From the NCBI GenBank assembly GCA_034002865.1, contig JAVEZR010000020.1, forward strand, positions 1 to 12,247: a stretch of 12,247 bases of DNA, given 5' to 3'. A model generated the notes under the pieces. That model saw only the letters and a program-made list of their open reading frames with translations, ran no database searches and was not told where the DNA came from. Of the stretch, positions 5,181 through 12,247 are shown piece by piece. The position numbers and the translations under genes are program-made. Source of the stretch: UBA5209 sp034002865. Lineage in GTDB: Bacteria > Patescibacteriota > Dojkabacteria > SC72. Each line of letters opens with the position of its first letter. The first letter of the stretch is position 1.

Positions 5181-7703
5181 CTAAAAATTGACAGGGGGAA
5201 AACCACTCGGAGATTGATTCTCCTTTTCCTCTTTTCTTTCTAAGTCAGACCTTCTATTAATATCCATATTTACAATATTCACATCCCTACCATACTTTAG
5301 TCTAGACATCTCTTTAATGATTCTTGCAACCTCAGGATTACTCTTCATATCAAAACCACTCTCTGGAAATTTGGGACCATATCTAGCATCAAGAGAGAAA
5401 GGCCCTGGATATGAACCCTCATTTAGCATCTTTGCATAGTAATGTGCGGTACCCTGATTTATCAAATCTGTAGCTTTAACATACGACTCAAACTGTGGTT
5501 CTAAGAAGTTAGCATCTTCTGATCCACACCTCCCAACAAACAGAGAACCTACATTACCAAATACCGCACCCTTAATATTCTCTGGTAACTGACCAATATA
5601 TTGATGTGCAAGGGTAAGATTTAGCTTATACTTTCTTGCTTCAGAAAGTATAGATGTAAATTCATCCGTTGCGAAATTTTGGAACTCATCAGCATAGAAG
5701 AAGAAGTCCCTTCTTTTATCCTCAGAGACATTCTCTCTACTTAGTGCAGCAGCTAGCATCTTTTGAACTAGCAGTAAGCCAAGAAACGACATATTATCCT
5801 CTCCTAACAAACCTTTAGCTAAATTCACAATTAATATCTTCCCTCCATCCATGACCTCTCTAAAATCAAATGATGATTCAGACTGCCCTATTACATTCCT
5901 AATAGCTAAGTTTGTTGTAAATTTATCAAACTTAGATATAAAGTAACCAAGACTCTCTGATTTAGTTTTCTGATCAGTCTTAGCAACCTGATCTATCCAA
6001 TATCTCCTAACTAACTCATCTTTAACTAAGGGTAACCACTTCTCCTGTACCCATTTCTCATCTTGCAGTATTCTAACAACCTCTATTAATGTAGAACCCT
6101 TCTCACTCATAGCGGTTAACATAGAGTTCCTAACAGCCTGTTGCATCATTGGGCCTACATATCCCTGATTGTGTGGGTCGAATAGACGGATTAAGAGAGC
6201 GATGAAGCTATTAACAATCTGATGCATATGCTGCTCGTTGTAATACTCCATGATGTTAAGACCGAAGGGTCTTTCAAAGTCTGCAGCATTAAAGTAGATT
6301 ACATCCTCTACTCTCTCTGGAGGAATACGCTCTAAAATCATCTCAGCTGTTTGACCGTGAGGATCTATAAAACAAACACCATCTCCGTTATATATATCCT
6401 GAATAATCATTCTTGTCATAAGCCAAGATTTACCTGAACCTGTTTGACCAAGCACATATGAATGCCTTCTTCTATCCTCTCTTTGAAAACATATAGCCTT
6501 TGTCTTATCCCTAAATACATTATTACCTACCCATATAGTGTCTTTAGATTTGATATTTGAGCTAATTGTATTATCTGCAGGAATCTCCCTTGCAAGTAAC
6601 CAATTAATATTAGGTGTCGTAATCTCCTTATTAGGAAAATGATAAAGGGTTGCCAACTCCTCTACATTCAGAATACTACCACTCTCTAAAGATGTTCTTC
6701 TGTATATTACATCCAACATAAACTCTCTCTCTTTGTCCTTACCTTTAATTGCAACCTTCTTAAACCTATTTATACCCGGATTACTAAACTGATCGAAAGC
6801 ACCAATTATATTATCTAAATGCATCTTAGCTAATGATTCATCTGGAGCATTTGTAACAATTCTAATATCTACTTTAAACCCATTCTTAGAAACCTTCTTA
6901 CTAATACCCTGTAACTTCTCCTGACTTACATTAATCTTCTTCTTTTCGGGATCCTGATTATTATTCTCAACCTTCTTTACAAAACTAGAACCATTCTTCT
7001 GCCATTTACTATCACTTGGGGAGATCACTATCTGTACCATAGCTCCCTCATTATCAGACATTTTACTGAGTGTACTTAATACATTGGCAAGAGGATCTCC
7101 TGTAAAATCTTCAAACGTCTTTATAGGGCAGTATGTCTCATCATCAAGCTCTAAGCGTGTAAATGCCACCTTCGACTCTTTATTGAAGATATTATAATCA
7201 TCAACCTTCTTAACCTCTGCATCTTGATATGAACCTAATACCTGCTTCTCTACTAAATCGGCTAATTTAAGAGGTGTATATACAAAGAACTTTATCTCTC
7301 CCGGTACAGCCATTATTTCAAAACTAATACTGTTATTAACTGTAAACCTCTCTGCTACACCCTTACCCTTACCACCAATACCTACAAGATTAGCAAACAT
7401 CTTCTCTGCAACCCCTATCTCTGTCTCATTACCCCTTGGGACTCTTACCTCGTAAAGTACCCACTCTTTCGCTTTATCATTCCTATCTTTCCTCAATAAC
7501 TTACTCCTTACTTTGAAAAAAGCTAATACTCCGAGACCAATAAAGAAGAGAAAGAAGAAAATCCATCCCCATGGGATGGTAACTCCAGAGTTATTAAACT
7601 CATCATATGAATCCTTAGGGTACTCTCTTGGATCAGCAATGGTAATCTCTTGCTGAGAACCATTTGGCATCGGACCTATTTGAGCAAAAATATATGATTT
7701 CAT
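5181..7703 (-). CDS. Membrane-anchored VirD4/TraD-like (TraM-recognition) ATPase
   Basis: This 840-residue protein has a short presumably external N-terminus, one membrane span (about 45-64), a cytoplasmic region of roughly 330 residues starting with the CPR-type segment YEVRVPRGNETEIGVAEKMF (84-103), and a C-terminal P-loop ATPase of the HerA/VirD4 superfamily. Walker A is GQTGSGKS (419-426), FIDPHG lies at 445-450, Walker B is FFFYADEF (667-674), and the sensor-like AHQY lies at 699-702. The segment from 672 to about 740 resembles the TraM-recognition domain of type IV coupling proteins. Such proteins pump DNA or protein through a membrane channel, but no relaxase, VirB or pilin gene is in the window, so the substrate is unknown. 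DNA uptake, secretion or chromosome transport are all open. The C-terminus is charged and probably disordered. A TATGATATCCT motif lies upstream (7738-7748). Confidence 0.85.
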   Translation of the reverse strand: MKSYIFAQIGPMPNGSQQEITIADPREYPKDSYDEFNNSGVTIPWGWIFFFLFFIGLGVLAFFKVRSKLLRKDRNDKAKEWVLYEVRVPRGNETEIGVAEKMFANLVGIGGKGKGVAERFTVNNSISFEIMAVPGEIKFFVYTPLKLADLVEKQVLGSYQDAEVKKVDDYNIFNKESKVAFTRLELDDETYCPIKTFEDFTGDPLANVLSTLSKMSDNEGAMVQIVISPSDSKWQKNGSSFVKKVENNNQDPEKKKINVSQEKLQGISKKVSKNGFKVDIRIVTNAPDESLAKMHLDNIIGAFDQFSNPGINRFKKVAIKGKDKEREFMLDVIYRRTSLESGSILNVEELATLYHFPNKEITTPNINWLLAREIPADNTISSNIKSKDTIWVGNNVFRDKTKAICFQREDRRRHSYVLGQTGSGKSWLMTRMIIQDIYNGDGVCFIDPHGQTAEMILERIPPERVEDVIYFNAADFERPFGLNIMEYYNEQHMHQIVNSFIALLIRLFDPHNQGYVGPMMQQAVRNSMLTAMSEKGSTLIEVVRILQDEKWVQEKWLPLVKDELVRRYWIDQVAKTDQKTKSESLGYFISKFDKFTTNLAIRNVIGQSESSFDFREVMDGGKILIVNLAKGLLGEDNMSFLGLLLVQKMLAAALSRENVSEDKRRDFFFYADEFQNFATDEFTSILSEARKYKLNLTLAHQYIGQLPENIKGAVFGNVGSLFVGRCGSEDANFLEPQFESYVKATDLINQGTAHYYAKMLNEGSYPGPFSLDARYGPKFPESGFDMKSNPEVARIIKEMSRLKYGRDVNIVNMDINRRSDLERKEEKENQSPSGFPPVNF

Positions 7704-7770
7704 AAAAGAATGGACAGCTTAAACAATCTCTATAGAAAGGATATCATACTTAGAAAGTGTAATCGAGAGG

Positions 7771-8073
7771 TTATTGAGGAAGTTCTTCCCCTATTTTCTT
7801 TGCTTCCAAAATTTCAACCCATGTACTGCCATCTTTTGTAGGAGCACTAACATTAAAAGTACTCCTCTTAAAAGTATCTACCCTAGTTGAAGAGCTCTGA
7901 ACATGAGGAGTAGTCGTATTCGTATCAGCACTCTCTATCTTAATCGTTGGCTCTACTTCTTGTGTAAAATGAGCTGCTGTTGTCTCTATTTCAGCAGGTG
8001 TAACTTCCAAAGAAGGCTGTAAGCCCTCTACTGAAAAACTGCTTTTTGGTTGTAATTCTTTTATCTCTGCCAT
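7771..8073 (-). CDS. Hypothetical 100-residue low-complexity protein
   Basis: I do not recognise this gene. The protein is rich in Thr, Ser, Glu and Val, has no membrane span and no cysteine, and looks mostly disordered: ETTAAHFTQEV (30-40), TNTTTPHVQSSSTRV (51-65). The C-terminal third is more protein-like, with TWVEILEAKKIGEELP (84-99), which could be a short binding helix. It starts 12 bp after the smpB stop and has an extended -10 box over that stop codon. The VirD4-like ATPase gene follows 67 bp downstream on the same strand, so it may be an accessory of that ATPase; this is position-based inference only. The protein-like tail and the promoter favour a real gene. Confidence 0.6.
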   Translation of the reverse strand: MAEIKELQPKSSFSVEGLQPSLEVTPAEIETTAAHFTQEVEPTIKIESADTNTTTPHVQSSSTRVDTFKRSTFNVSAPTKDGSTWVEILEAKKIGEELPQ

Positions 8074-8084
8074 AACCTATAACA

Positions 8085-8093
8085 ATTATATCA
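8085..8093 (-). promoter_or_regulatory. Extended -10 box before the 100-residue gene
   Basis: The minus strand reads TGATATAAT overlapping the smpB stop codon, 11 bases before the downstream ATG. The predicted start leaves a leader of only about 4-5 bases. The same nine bases occur before smpB at 8535-8543. No clear -35 is seen. Confidence 0.4.
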
Positions 8094-8529
8094 TATATTT
8101 TCTTTTTTCCAATAGTAACTCTCTATCTAAATCTCTCTCCTTCTCTTGCTGTTTCTTCTCATACCTTTTCTTACCCCTAGCTAAGCCTACTTCCACTTTA
8201 ATATTTCTCCCCTTCGAATACACAGAAAGAGGAACAAGGGTAAGATTTCCTTGCTTCATCTTACTCTCAAGATACGTTAATTCTTTCTTCTTAACAAGCA
8301 ATTTCCTTGATCTTGCAGAATCATAATCAGAAGAACCATCATATTTATACTTAGGTATATCCATATTAACAACCCAAAGCTCATTAGAAATGATTTTAAC
8401 AAAAGCATCCCCTATATTACATCTACTATCCTTTATCGCTTTTACTTCAGAGCCAGTTAATACAATGCCTGTTTCAAATCTCTCTAGAATTTCGTAATTG
8501 TATAACGCTTTTTTATTAATTATTCTCAT
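8086..8529 (-). CDS. smpB: SsrA (tmRNA)-binding protein SmpB
   Basis: This 147-residue protein is SmpB, which binds tmRNA and delivers it to stalled ribosomes for trans-translation. The family signatures are clear: NKKALYNYEILERFETGIVLTGSEVK opens the OB fold (residues 5-30), followed by RSRKLLVKKKEL (73-84), LTLVPLSVY (96-104) and KVEVGLARGKKRYEKK (111-126). The lysine-rich C-terminal tail (127-147) is the part that enters the decoding centre and forms a helix in the mRNA channel. Length is normal. The start at 8529 is supported by the family N-terminus and by a TATAAT box ending 5 bases before the ATG, predicting a leaderless mRNA. The tmRNA gene is not in the window. Confidence 0.97.
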   Translation of the reverse strand: MRIINKKALYNYEILERFETGIVLTGSEVKAIKDSRCNIGDAFVKIISNELWVVNMDIPKYKYDGSSDYDSARSRKLLVKKKELTYLESKMKQGNLTLVPLSVYSKGRNIKVEVGLARGKKRYEKKQQEKERDLDRELLLEKRKYMI

Positions 8530-8534
8530 AAGCG

Positions 8535-8543
8535 ATTATATCA
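8535..8543 (-). promoter_or_regulatory. Extended -10 promoter of smpB, leaderless
   Basis: TGATATAAT on the minus strand, a perfect -10 with TGn extension, in the 25-bp gap after the propeller protein gene. Five bases separate it from the smpB ATG, so the transcript should begin at or within a base or so of the start codon. No good -35 is seen. Confidence 0.55.
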
Positions 8544-8554
8544 CCATCGAAAGG

Positions 8555-10816
8555 TTATAACCTAACCTTCCATATAATTGAAGAATCTAATATATACAAT
8601 GTCTTCTGATCCTTTGTAACAACTAAATCCTTTACTTTAGACCATACATCCTCCCTATTACCTCTATAAAGATACTGACTCTTTAGTAATGCTTGATTTG
8701 GATGCCTAACCTCTCCCCCTCCCTCTATTGGTTTCTCAAACCTCATAATTCTTCTATCCTCTTTATCAAAAAGATATAAATCGAAACTAAGCTCTCCTCT
8801 TGTATAGCCATAGGTTAGATTCTTAATCTCTCCATCTAGACCTAATATCTCTAAAGGTGAAGCAATCATTTTACTTTCAAAATAGCTATATATGTACCTA
8901 TGCAATCCATTAGCTCCAGAAGTTAATATATATACGCTTAAATCAGCTAAGATGTCATTTGCCTCTGTGAATGAATCATCCTTTATATATGCAAAAGAGA
9001 GGCCATACCCAGACCCAAAGTTTGAAGATTTAAGTAATGCTTTCTCCCCTCTATCTAAAATATATACATTATCTGTTTCAGTTAACACCGCAAACTCAGC
9101 TATATCCTTAGCTCCAATATTCTCTATACCTAAGCCTGTAAGTTTAACGAAAGGCTTAAACCATCCATTATCATCAAACTCCGCTTTTACAACACCAACA
9201 CGAGTATCCAAGACAAAGAGTCCACTCTTTCCTATATATAGCATTGCAGGCTCTTGAAGTACTGAATTGCTATCTGAGAGACGTTTAACCTCCTTATCAT
9301 ACAAAGAGATACCAAAAACTCCCTTTAAAGAAGAGTCCGTAACAAGAAGATATTCATTACCCTTGCTATCAGAGTACATAGCTACATCTGTAGGAGTAGA
9401 ACCCTCACCAAATGCCAATCTTGTCTCTATATATGTCTCTATGGAGCCATCAGAATCAACCAATCCAATTCTTTTGTACAACTCATCTTGCAGAGTAAGC
9501 ACCCTACTCTCAAGAGCTTCAAACTTAGCACTATCTTTCTCTCCTAACCCCTCAGGTACTTTCTTTAGTTCATCTGCAGCTCTAAATACTAAAGTCTCAG
9601 AGCCCACCCTATCTGTACGAGACTTCTCTTCTGCATCCTTTAAGAAGCCCTCTACAGAACTAAATACAGCATTAGCCTCATTACTAATTCTTCTAGCCTC
9701 TTTCTGATCAAGAGTAAATTTAACCCCACCTACTACTACTACTATTCCTAGGAAGAGAAAGAAAGCTATTTTAAATCTTTCTATCTTCTTGTTCTTTATC
9801 TTATACCCATCTACCTTAAAACCCTTAAACTGAGCTCTCTTACTACTACTAATGTCTGATTGGGATACTTTAGCAGATATTCTTTTAAACCATCTTTTAT
9901 TCTTTAAACCTTCTTTTATTTTAAAGATAATATTAGAAAAAGGATTCTTTATCTTAATCCTCTTAAGAGAATCTTTTAAGGAAAGCAGTATCGATTTTAA
10001 TTTAATGTATATAGGTTTAAGCAGGAGAGAGGATCTACTCTTAAAGGTAGTAAGAAAGGATTTTAAATCTCTCTCCTTTGTATCCTTCTTTACTATATTT
10101 TCCTTTTGAGTAGGTATATAGTCAGAGTCTAGATTGCTCTCGACCACTTTCTTCTCAAGAATTTCCTCTTCTTCTTTTAACTCTGGTGCATCCTCTGTTA
10201 GAATCAGAATCCCTTCACTCTCTTCTAGGTTATTAGCAATACCATCCAACGCCTCTAACATATCTTTCTTGTTGGATAGGCCTGTTAATTTCTCAATATT
10301 TCTTTTAAGAAAACCTTCGGTAGAAGAGAAAAGTATGTCCTCTGACTCAATTACTAACCCTGCAGTTTTTGCATTCTTCTTACTTAACATCTCATGTATA
10401 TCTACAAGTCTATCTTTTTTATAGATATATATATCACAATCTCCAAGACAGCCTACATACAAGCCCTTTGAACAAGATACAAAAACGGAAAAGTTGATAT
10501 TAACACCATGAGAAGAGATATTCTTGTCATTTACAATCAACTGTTTAATCCTCCTTGTTGATTCTGTAAGTGCAATTTTAAGAGCTTCGTTTGTTGATTC
10601 CGATTTAGAATATTCAAATCCATCTACTATCCCATCCCATGCGAATTTAGCAATATTAGCACCTGGGATATCTACCTCGCTATTTACAGAGAGTAACCCG
10701 TATATTTCTACAACAGAGTCATGTTTACTTCTAACAGGCGTTGTATAGTGGAATACTCCTGTAAAAGATTTCTTACTATTTGAATTTTTTAAATATTGAG
10801 AGGCAGTTACACTCAT
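8555..10816 (-). CDS. PP2C-like (probably inactive) domain, membrane helix and predicted extracellular propeller
   Basis: This 753-residue protein has an N-terminal domain (about 18-210) resembling PPM/PP2C phosphatases. YVGCLGDCDIYIYKKDRLVDIHEM (120-143) matches the family VGDSRAYL strand, and ILFSSTEGFLKR (161-172) matches the SDGL element. The DGxGG motif is absent, SDG has become STEG, and the usual final DN is not seen, so the metal site looks lost. A Glu-rich then Lys-rich linker (212-348) precedes one membrane span (about 350-368). A helical stalk follows (370-450), then a beta-rich region with repeats such as YLLVTDSS, LFVLDTRV, VYILDRGE, LYLFDKED and LYILDSSI (about 470-753), suggesting a propeller outside the membrane. 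It is likely a transmembrane sensor or scaffold; ligand and partner are unknown. It starts 5 bp after the 85-residue gene. Confidence 0.72.
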   Translation of the reverse strand: MSVTASQYLKNSNSKKSFTGVFHYTTPVRSKHDSVVEIYGLLSVNSEVDIPGANIAKFAWDGIVDGFEYSKSESTNEALKIALTESTRRIKQLIVNDKNISSHGVNINFSVFVSCSKGLYVGCLGDCDIYIYKKDRLVDIHEMLSKKNAKTAGLVIESEDILFSSTEGFLKRNIEKLTGLSNKKDMLEALDGIANNLEESEGILILTEDAPELKEEEEILEKKVVESNLDSDYIPTQKENIVKKDTKERDLKSFLTTFKSRSSLLLKPIYIKLKSILLSLKDSLKRIKIKNPFSNIIFKIKEGLKNKRWFKRISAKVSQSDISSSKRAQFKGFKVDGYKIKNKKIERFKIAFFLFLGIVVVVGGVKFTLDQKEARRISNEANAVFSSVEGFLKDAEEKSRTDRVGSETLVFRAADELKKVPEGLGEKDSAKFEALESRVLTLQDELYKRIGLVDSDGSIETYIETRLAFGEGSTPTDVAMYSDSKGNEYLLVTDSSLKGVFGISLYDKEVKRLSDSNSVLQEPAMLYIGKSGLFVLDTRVGVVKAEFDDNGWFKPFVKLTGLGIENIGAKDIAEFAVLTETDNVYILDRGEKALLKSSNFGSGYGLSFAYIKDDSFTEANDILADLSVYILTSGANGLHRYIYSYFESKMIASPLEILGLDGEIKNLTYGYTRGELSFDLYLFDKEDRRIMRFEKPIEGGGEVRHPNQALLKSQYLYRGNREDVWSKVKDLVVTKDQKTLYILDSSIIWKVRL

Positions 10817-10821
10817 TTATA

Positions 10822-11079
10822 TTATCCTAATAGAATTATAAAGGTTCCTAACATCCCTACTACTATTGATAAACCGAGGTTTAAATATACTATCCTTTTT
10901 ATCTTCCTACCACTTTCTGTCTCTATCGTATCTATTAATACCTTAACCTTAAGTAGCAGCATGAAAGAGTAGAAGATATTAGCTAGTAATATAACAACGA
11001 GAGGAATTTTTAAAATATCCCCTAAATTAATAGAGAGAGTTAAACTGTTTGTAAAAAGCTGTTCATATATACTCTCCAT
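10822..11079 (-). CDS. Small two-span membrane protein (hypothetical)
   Basis: I do not recognise a family for this 85-residue protein. It has two hydrophobic helices (about 24-45 and 63-84) joined by a charged loop with ETESGRKIKR (53-62), and a short N-terminal segment with an amphipathic look. The positive loop suggests both ends face outward and the loop lies in the cytoplasm. It has the clearest Shine-Dalgarno of the window. It is wedged between the PH-domain gene (1 bp gap) and the PP2C-like/propeller gene (5 bp gap). This packing suggests the three products work in one membrane complex, but no function can be assigned. Confidence 0.75.
   Translation of the reverse strand: MESIYEQLFTNSLTLSINLGDILKIPLVVILLANIFYSFMLLLKVKVLIDTIETESGRKIKRIVYLNLGLSIVVGMLGTFIILLG
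10825..10828 (-). promoter_or_regulatory. Weak ribosome binding site of the PP2C-like/propeller gene
   Basis: AGGA on the minus strand, 8 bases before the ATG at 10816, next to the stop codon of the preceding gene. It supports this ATG and translational coupling with the 85-residue gene. Confidence 0.4.
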
Positions 11080-11080
11080 A

Positions 11081-11713
11081 CTATATATCTCCTTTCTGCT
11101 TCATCTCAAGCAGATCATTTAAAATATCTTGCATCTCTCTTGGACCTGGTAACATCCTTAGTACAAAGTCAACACCATGCCCAGCAGTATCTATTTGTAC
11201 ATCTCCTACATCAAAGAAAGTTCCGATAAAGCCTAGATGATGATGTGTCATATCCTCTATCTTCTCTAACTGTGCTTCTGCATATGAATGAGAGAATGCG
11301 TTATTCATTTTAATTACTACAATTCTTTGATCTGTAATAATGTTAACTGTGTAATACCACTTAAGTAGTGTAGATAGCAGTAGTGTGAATGCTACACCAA
11401 TGGAGAGAATAATCATTCCAATGTATAGTACCTGTGTACCTATCAATGGATAAAATCCAGAGAGAAAGAGTAGTAGTACTGGTAAGAGAAGAACTAAGAG
11501 TATTACAAAGAGATCTGGTAAATATGCTATCCAATGGGCTCTAACAACCAATACAATATCCTCATCACTATCCTTACCATAGAAGCTAACACCCTTAGGG
11601 AATGCAGATACATTATTAAAACTACTCTTCTGCGACTCAAGATATACCCTATCTACAAATGATTTCTTAGATTTCTGAAATTTCTTAGGAATATTTCTCT
11701 TAGGTTTATCCAT
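11081..11713 (-). CDS. Bacterial PH-domain (YdbS/YdbT-like) membrane protein
   Basis: This 210-residue protein has a basic, probably cytoplasmic N-terminus (1-30) and a short segment FYGKDSDEDIVLVVRAHWIAYL (44-65) typical of PH-like membrane proteins. Two membrane spans (about 66-87 and 93-117) are followed by a bacterial PH-like domain (about 119-205) with WYYTVNIITDQRIVVI (119-134), KIEDMTHHHLGFIGTFFDVGDVQI (151-174) and a closing helix MQDILNDLLEMKQ (194-206). Proteins of this family are membrane-associated with poorly known roles, often linked to envelope stress or to other membrane proteins. It starts the tightly packed trio and is preceded by a TATGAT box 11 bases before the ATG. The ATG at 11713 is the natural start by length and context. 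Confidence 0.8.
   Translation of the reverse strand: MDKPKRNIPKKFQKSKKSFVDRVYLESQKSSFNNVSAFPKGVSFYGKDSDEDIVLVVRAHWIAYLPDLFVILLVLLLPVLLLFLSGFYPLIGTQVLYIGMIILSIGVAFTLLLSTLLKWYYTVNIITDQRIVVIKMNNAFSHSYAEAQLEKIEDMTHHHLGFIGTFFDVGDVQIDTAGHGVDFVLRMLPGPREMQDILNDLLEMKQKGDI
11089..11095 (-). promoter_or_regulatory. Shine-Dalgarno of the 85-residue gene
   Basis: AAAGGAG on the minus strand, 9 bases before the ATG at 11079 and inside the last codons of the PH-domain gene. It is the strongest ribosome binding site I can see in the window and contrasts with the leaderless-looking genes. Confidence 0.7.
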
Positions 11714-11724
11714 ATGATTAGGAT

Positions 11725-11730
11725 ATCATA
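11725..11730 (-). promoter_or_regulatory. Candidate -10 box of the PH-domain operon
   Basis: TATGAT on the minus strand within TATGATATCCT (11720-11730), an 11-base word that also occurs before the VirD4-like ATPase gene (7738-7748). It lies 11 bases before the ATG, predicting a leader of about 5 bases. No convincing -35 is seen. Confidence 0.3.
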
Positions 11731-11761
11731 GAAATCCCCTATTTAACAATACATTTAATCT

Positions 11762-12247
11762 TTACTTCTTATGTATATTTATATGCACAAACCCACTTTG
11801 AGGTATTCTTAAATGTCCTGGAGCCCGCAAGTTATACACTGTTTTAAAATCATTCCCACTCATACTAATAACTCCTGCGTTTGTATTAAAAATTACGGAG
11901 GAAGAAGAGCCATTACCACTAACCACTACTGCAGAAGATATTGAGGTTACTGGTTTAGCAGCCTTCGACCTTACCTCTGCATAGGTATATGGATTACCAG
12001 TAGAGTGACATGCATCAAAGATTGGAGATATTCTACTGTCTGTCCTGTTACTTGCAACCCATACCTGATATGCATTTACAATATCACTCATCTCGGCTTG
12101 AGATAGCCATGGATTCCTTCCACATGTAGAGCTAGACTCACTGTACGTTTGCCTATACCATGCTTTGTAAAACCATGAGACATTGGACAACCTATCCCAT
12201 GCCCTACTCATCCAATCTCCACTACCAGAGCCATCTGTAGTATCCCA
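11762..12247 (-). CDS. C-terminal part of a SpoIID/LytB-like protein (partial, open at right edge)
   Basis: The frame is open to the right edge, giving 161 visible residues. An internal ATG at 12211 is not the real start, because the frame continues upstream with WDTTDGSGSGDW. Segments resemble the C-terminal region of SpoIID/LytB-domain proteins of Patescibacteria as I remember them. Numbered within the visible part, these are WFYKAWYRQTY (25-35), CGRNPWLSQAEMSDIVNAY (41-59), and the ending MSGNDFKTVYNLRAPGHLRI (128-147) before FVHINIHKK. SpoIID proteins are cell-wall glycan hydrolases or lytic transglycosylases, and LytB enhances wall hydrolases. The catalytic part is outside the window, so activity cannot be judged. 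Two cysteines (C41, C82) could pair outside the cell. The PH-domain gene follows 48 bp downstream. Confidence 0.55.
   Translation of the reverse strand, partial: WDTTDGSGSGDWMSRAWDRLSNVSWFYKAWYRQTYSESSSTCGRNPWLSQAEMSDIVNAYQVWVASNRTDSRISPIFDACHSTGNPYTYAEVRSKAAKPVTSISSAVVVSGNGSSSSVIFNTNAGVISMSGNDFKTVYNLRAPGHLRIPQSGFVHINIHKK

Noticed and set aside
8892..10748. Several open plus-strand frames (8892-9257, 9267-9707, 9852-10109, 10134-10424, 10524-10748)
   Set aside because: All lie antisense inside the PP2C-like/propeller gene, have no promoter, ribosome site or recognisable domain, and their Ser/Leu-rich composition is that of reversed reading of the real gene.

Overview
The window looks like an ordinary chromosomal stretch of an AT-rich bacterium of the Candidate Phyla Radiation (Patescibacteria); I cannot fix the phylum. 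The inference rests on protein types I associate with these genomes: a single-membrane-span VirD4/TraM-recognition ATPase of about 840 residues without conjugation genes, a degenerate PP2C domain fused through a membrane helix to a predicted propeller, a bacterial-PH membrane protein, a divergent FtsB/DivIC and a lone Xer recombinase. TGA ends the FtsB/DivIC gene, so the code is probably the standard bacterial one and not the UGA=Gly code of Gracilibacteria/Absconditabacteria.

Left block (1-3950, all minus strand, transcribed right to left): ftsB/divIC-like gene, initiator tRNA-fMet, efp, a second CAU tRNA (elongator Met), ftsH, and the 5' part of polA running off the left edge. Translation genes (two CAU tRNAs, EF-P) are interleaved with division, proteolysis and replication genes. 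Centre (4073-4972): the only convincing plus-strand gene, a tyrosine recombinase, divergent from ftsB/divIC with back-to-back promoters. Next comes a tRNA-Ile with anticodon UAU.

Right block (5181-12247, all minus strand): a SpoIID/LytB-like C-terminal fragment open at the right edge, a tightly packed trio (PH-domain protein, an 85-residue two-span protein, the PP2C-like/propeller protein), smpB, a 100-residue low-complexity protein, and the VirD4-like ATPase. The trio has gaps of 1 and 5 bp and is probably co-translated; it may be an envelope sensing or scaffold module.

Regulatory signals are unusually readable. Each tRNA has a -10 box whose near edge lies 15-16 bases before the mature 5' end, and many -10 boxes carry the extended TGn motif. 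The same kind of box lies only 5-6 bases before the ATG of polA, ftsB/divIC and smpB, which predicts leaderless mRNAs, whereas a classical Shine-Dalgarno sequence is seen inside the PH operon. No gap between genes exceeds about 125 bases. I see no CRISPR, insertion sequence, long repeat or origin.
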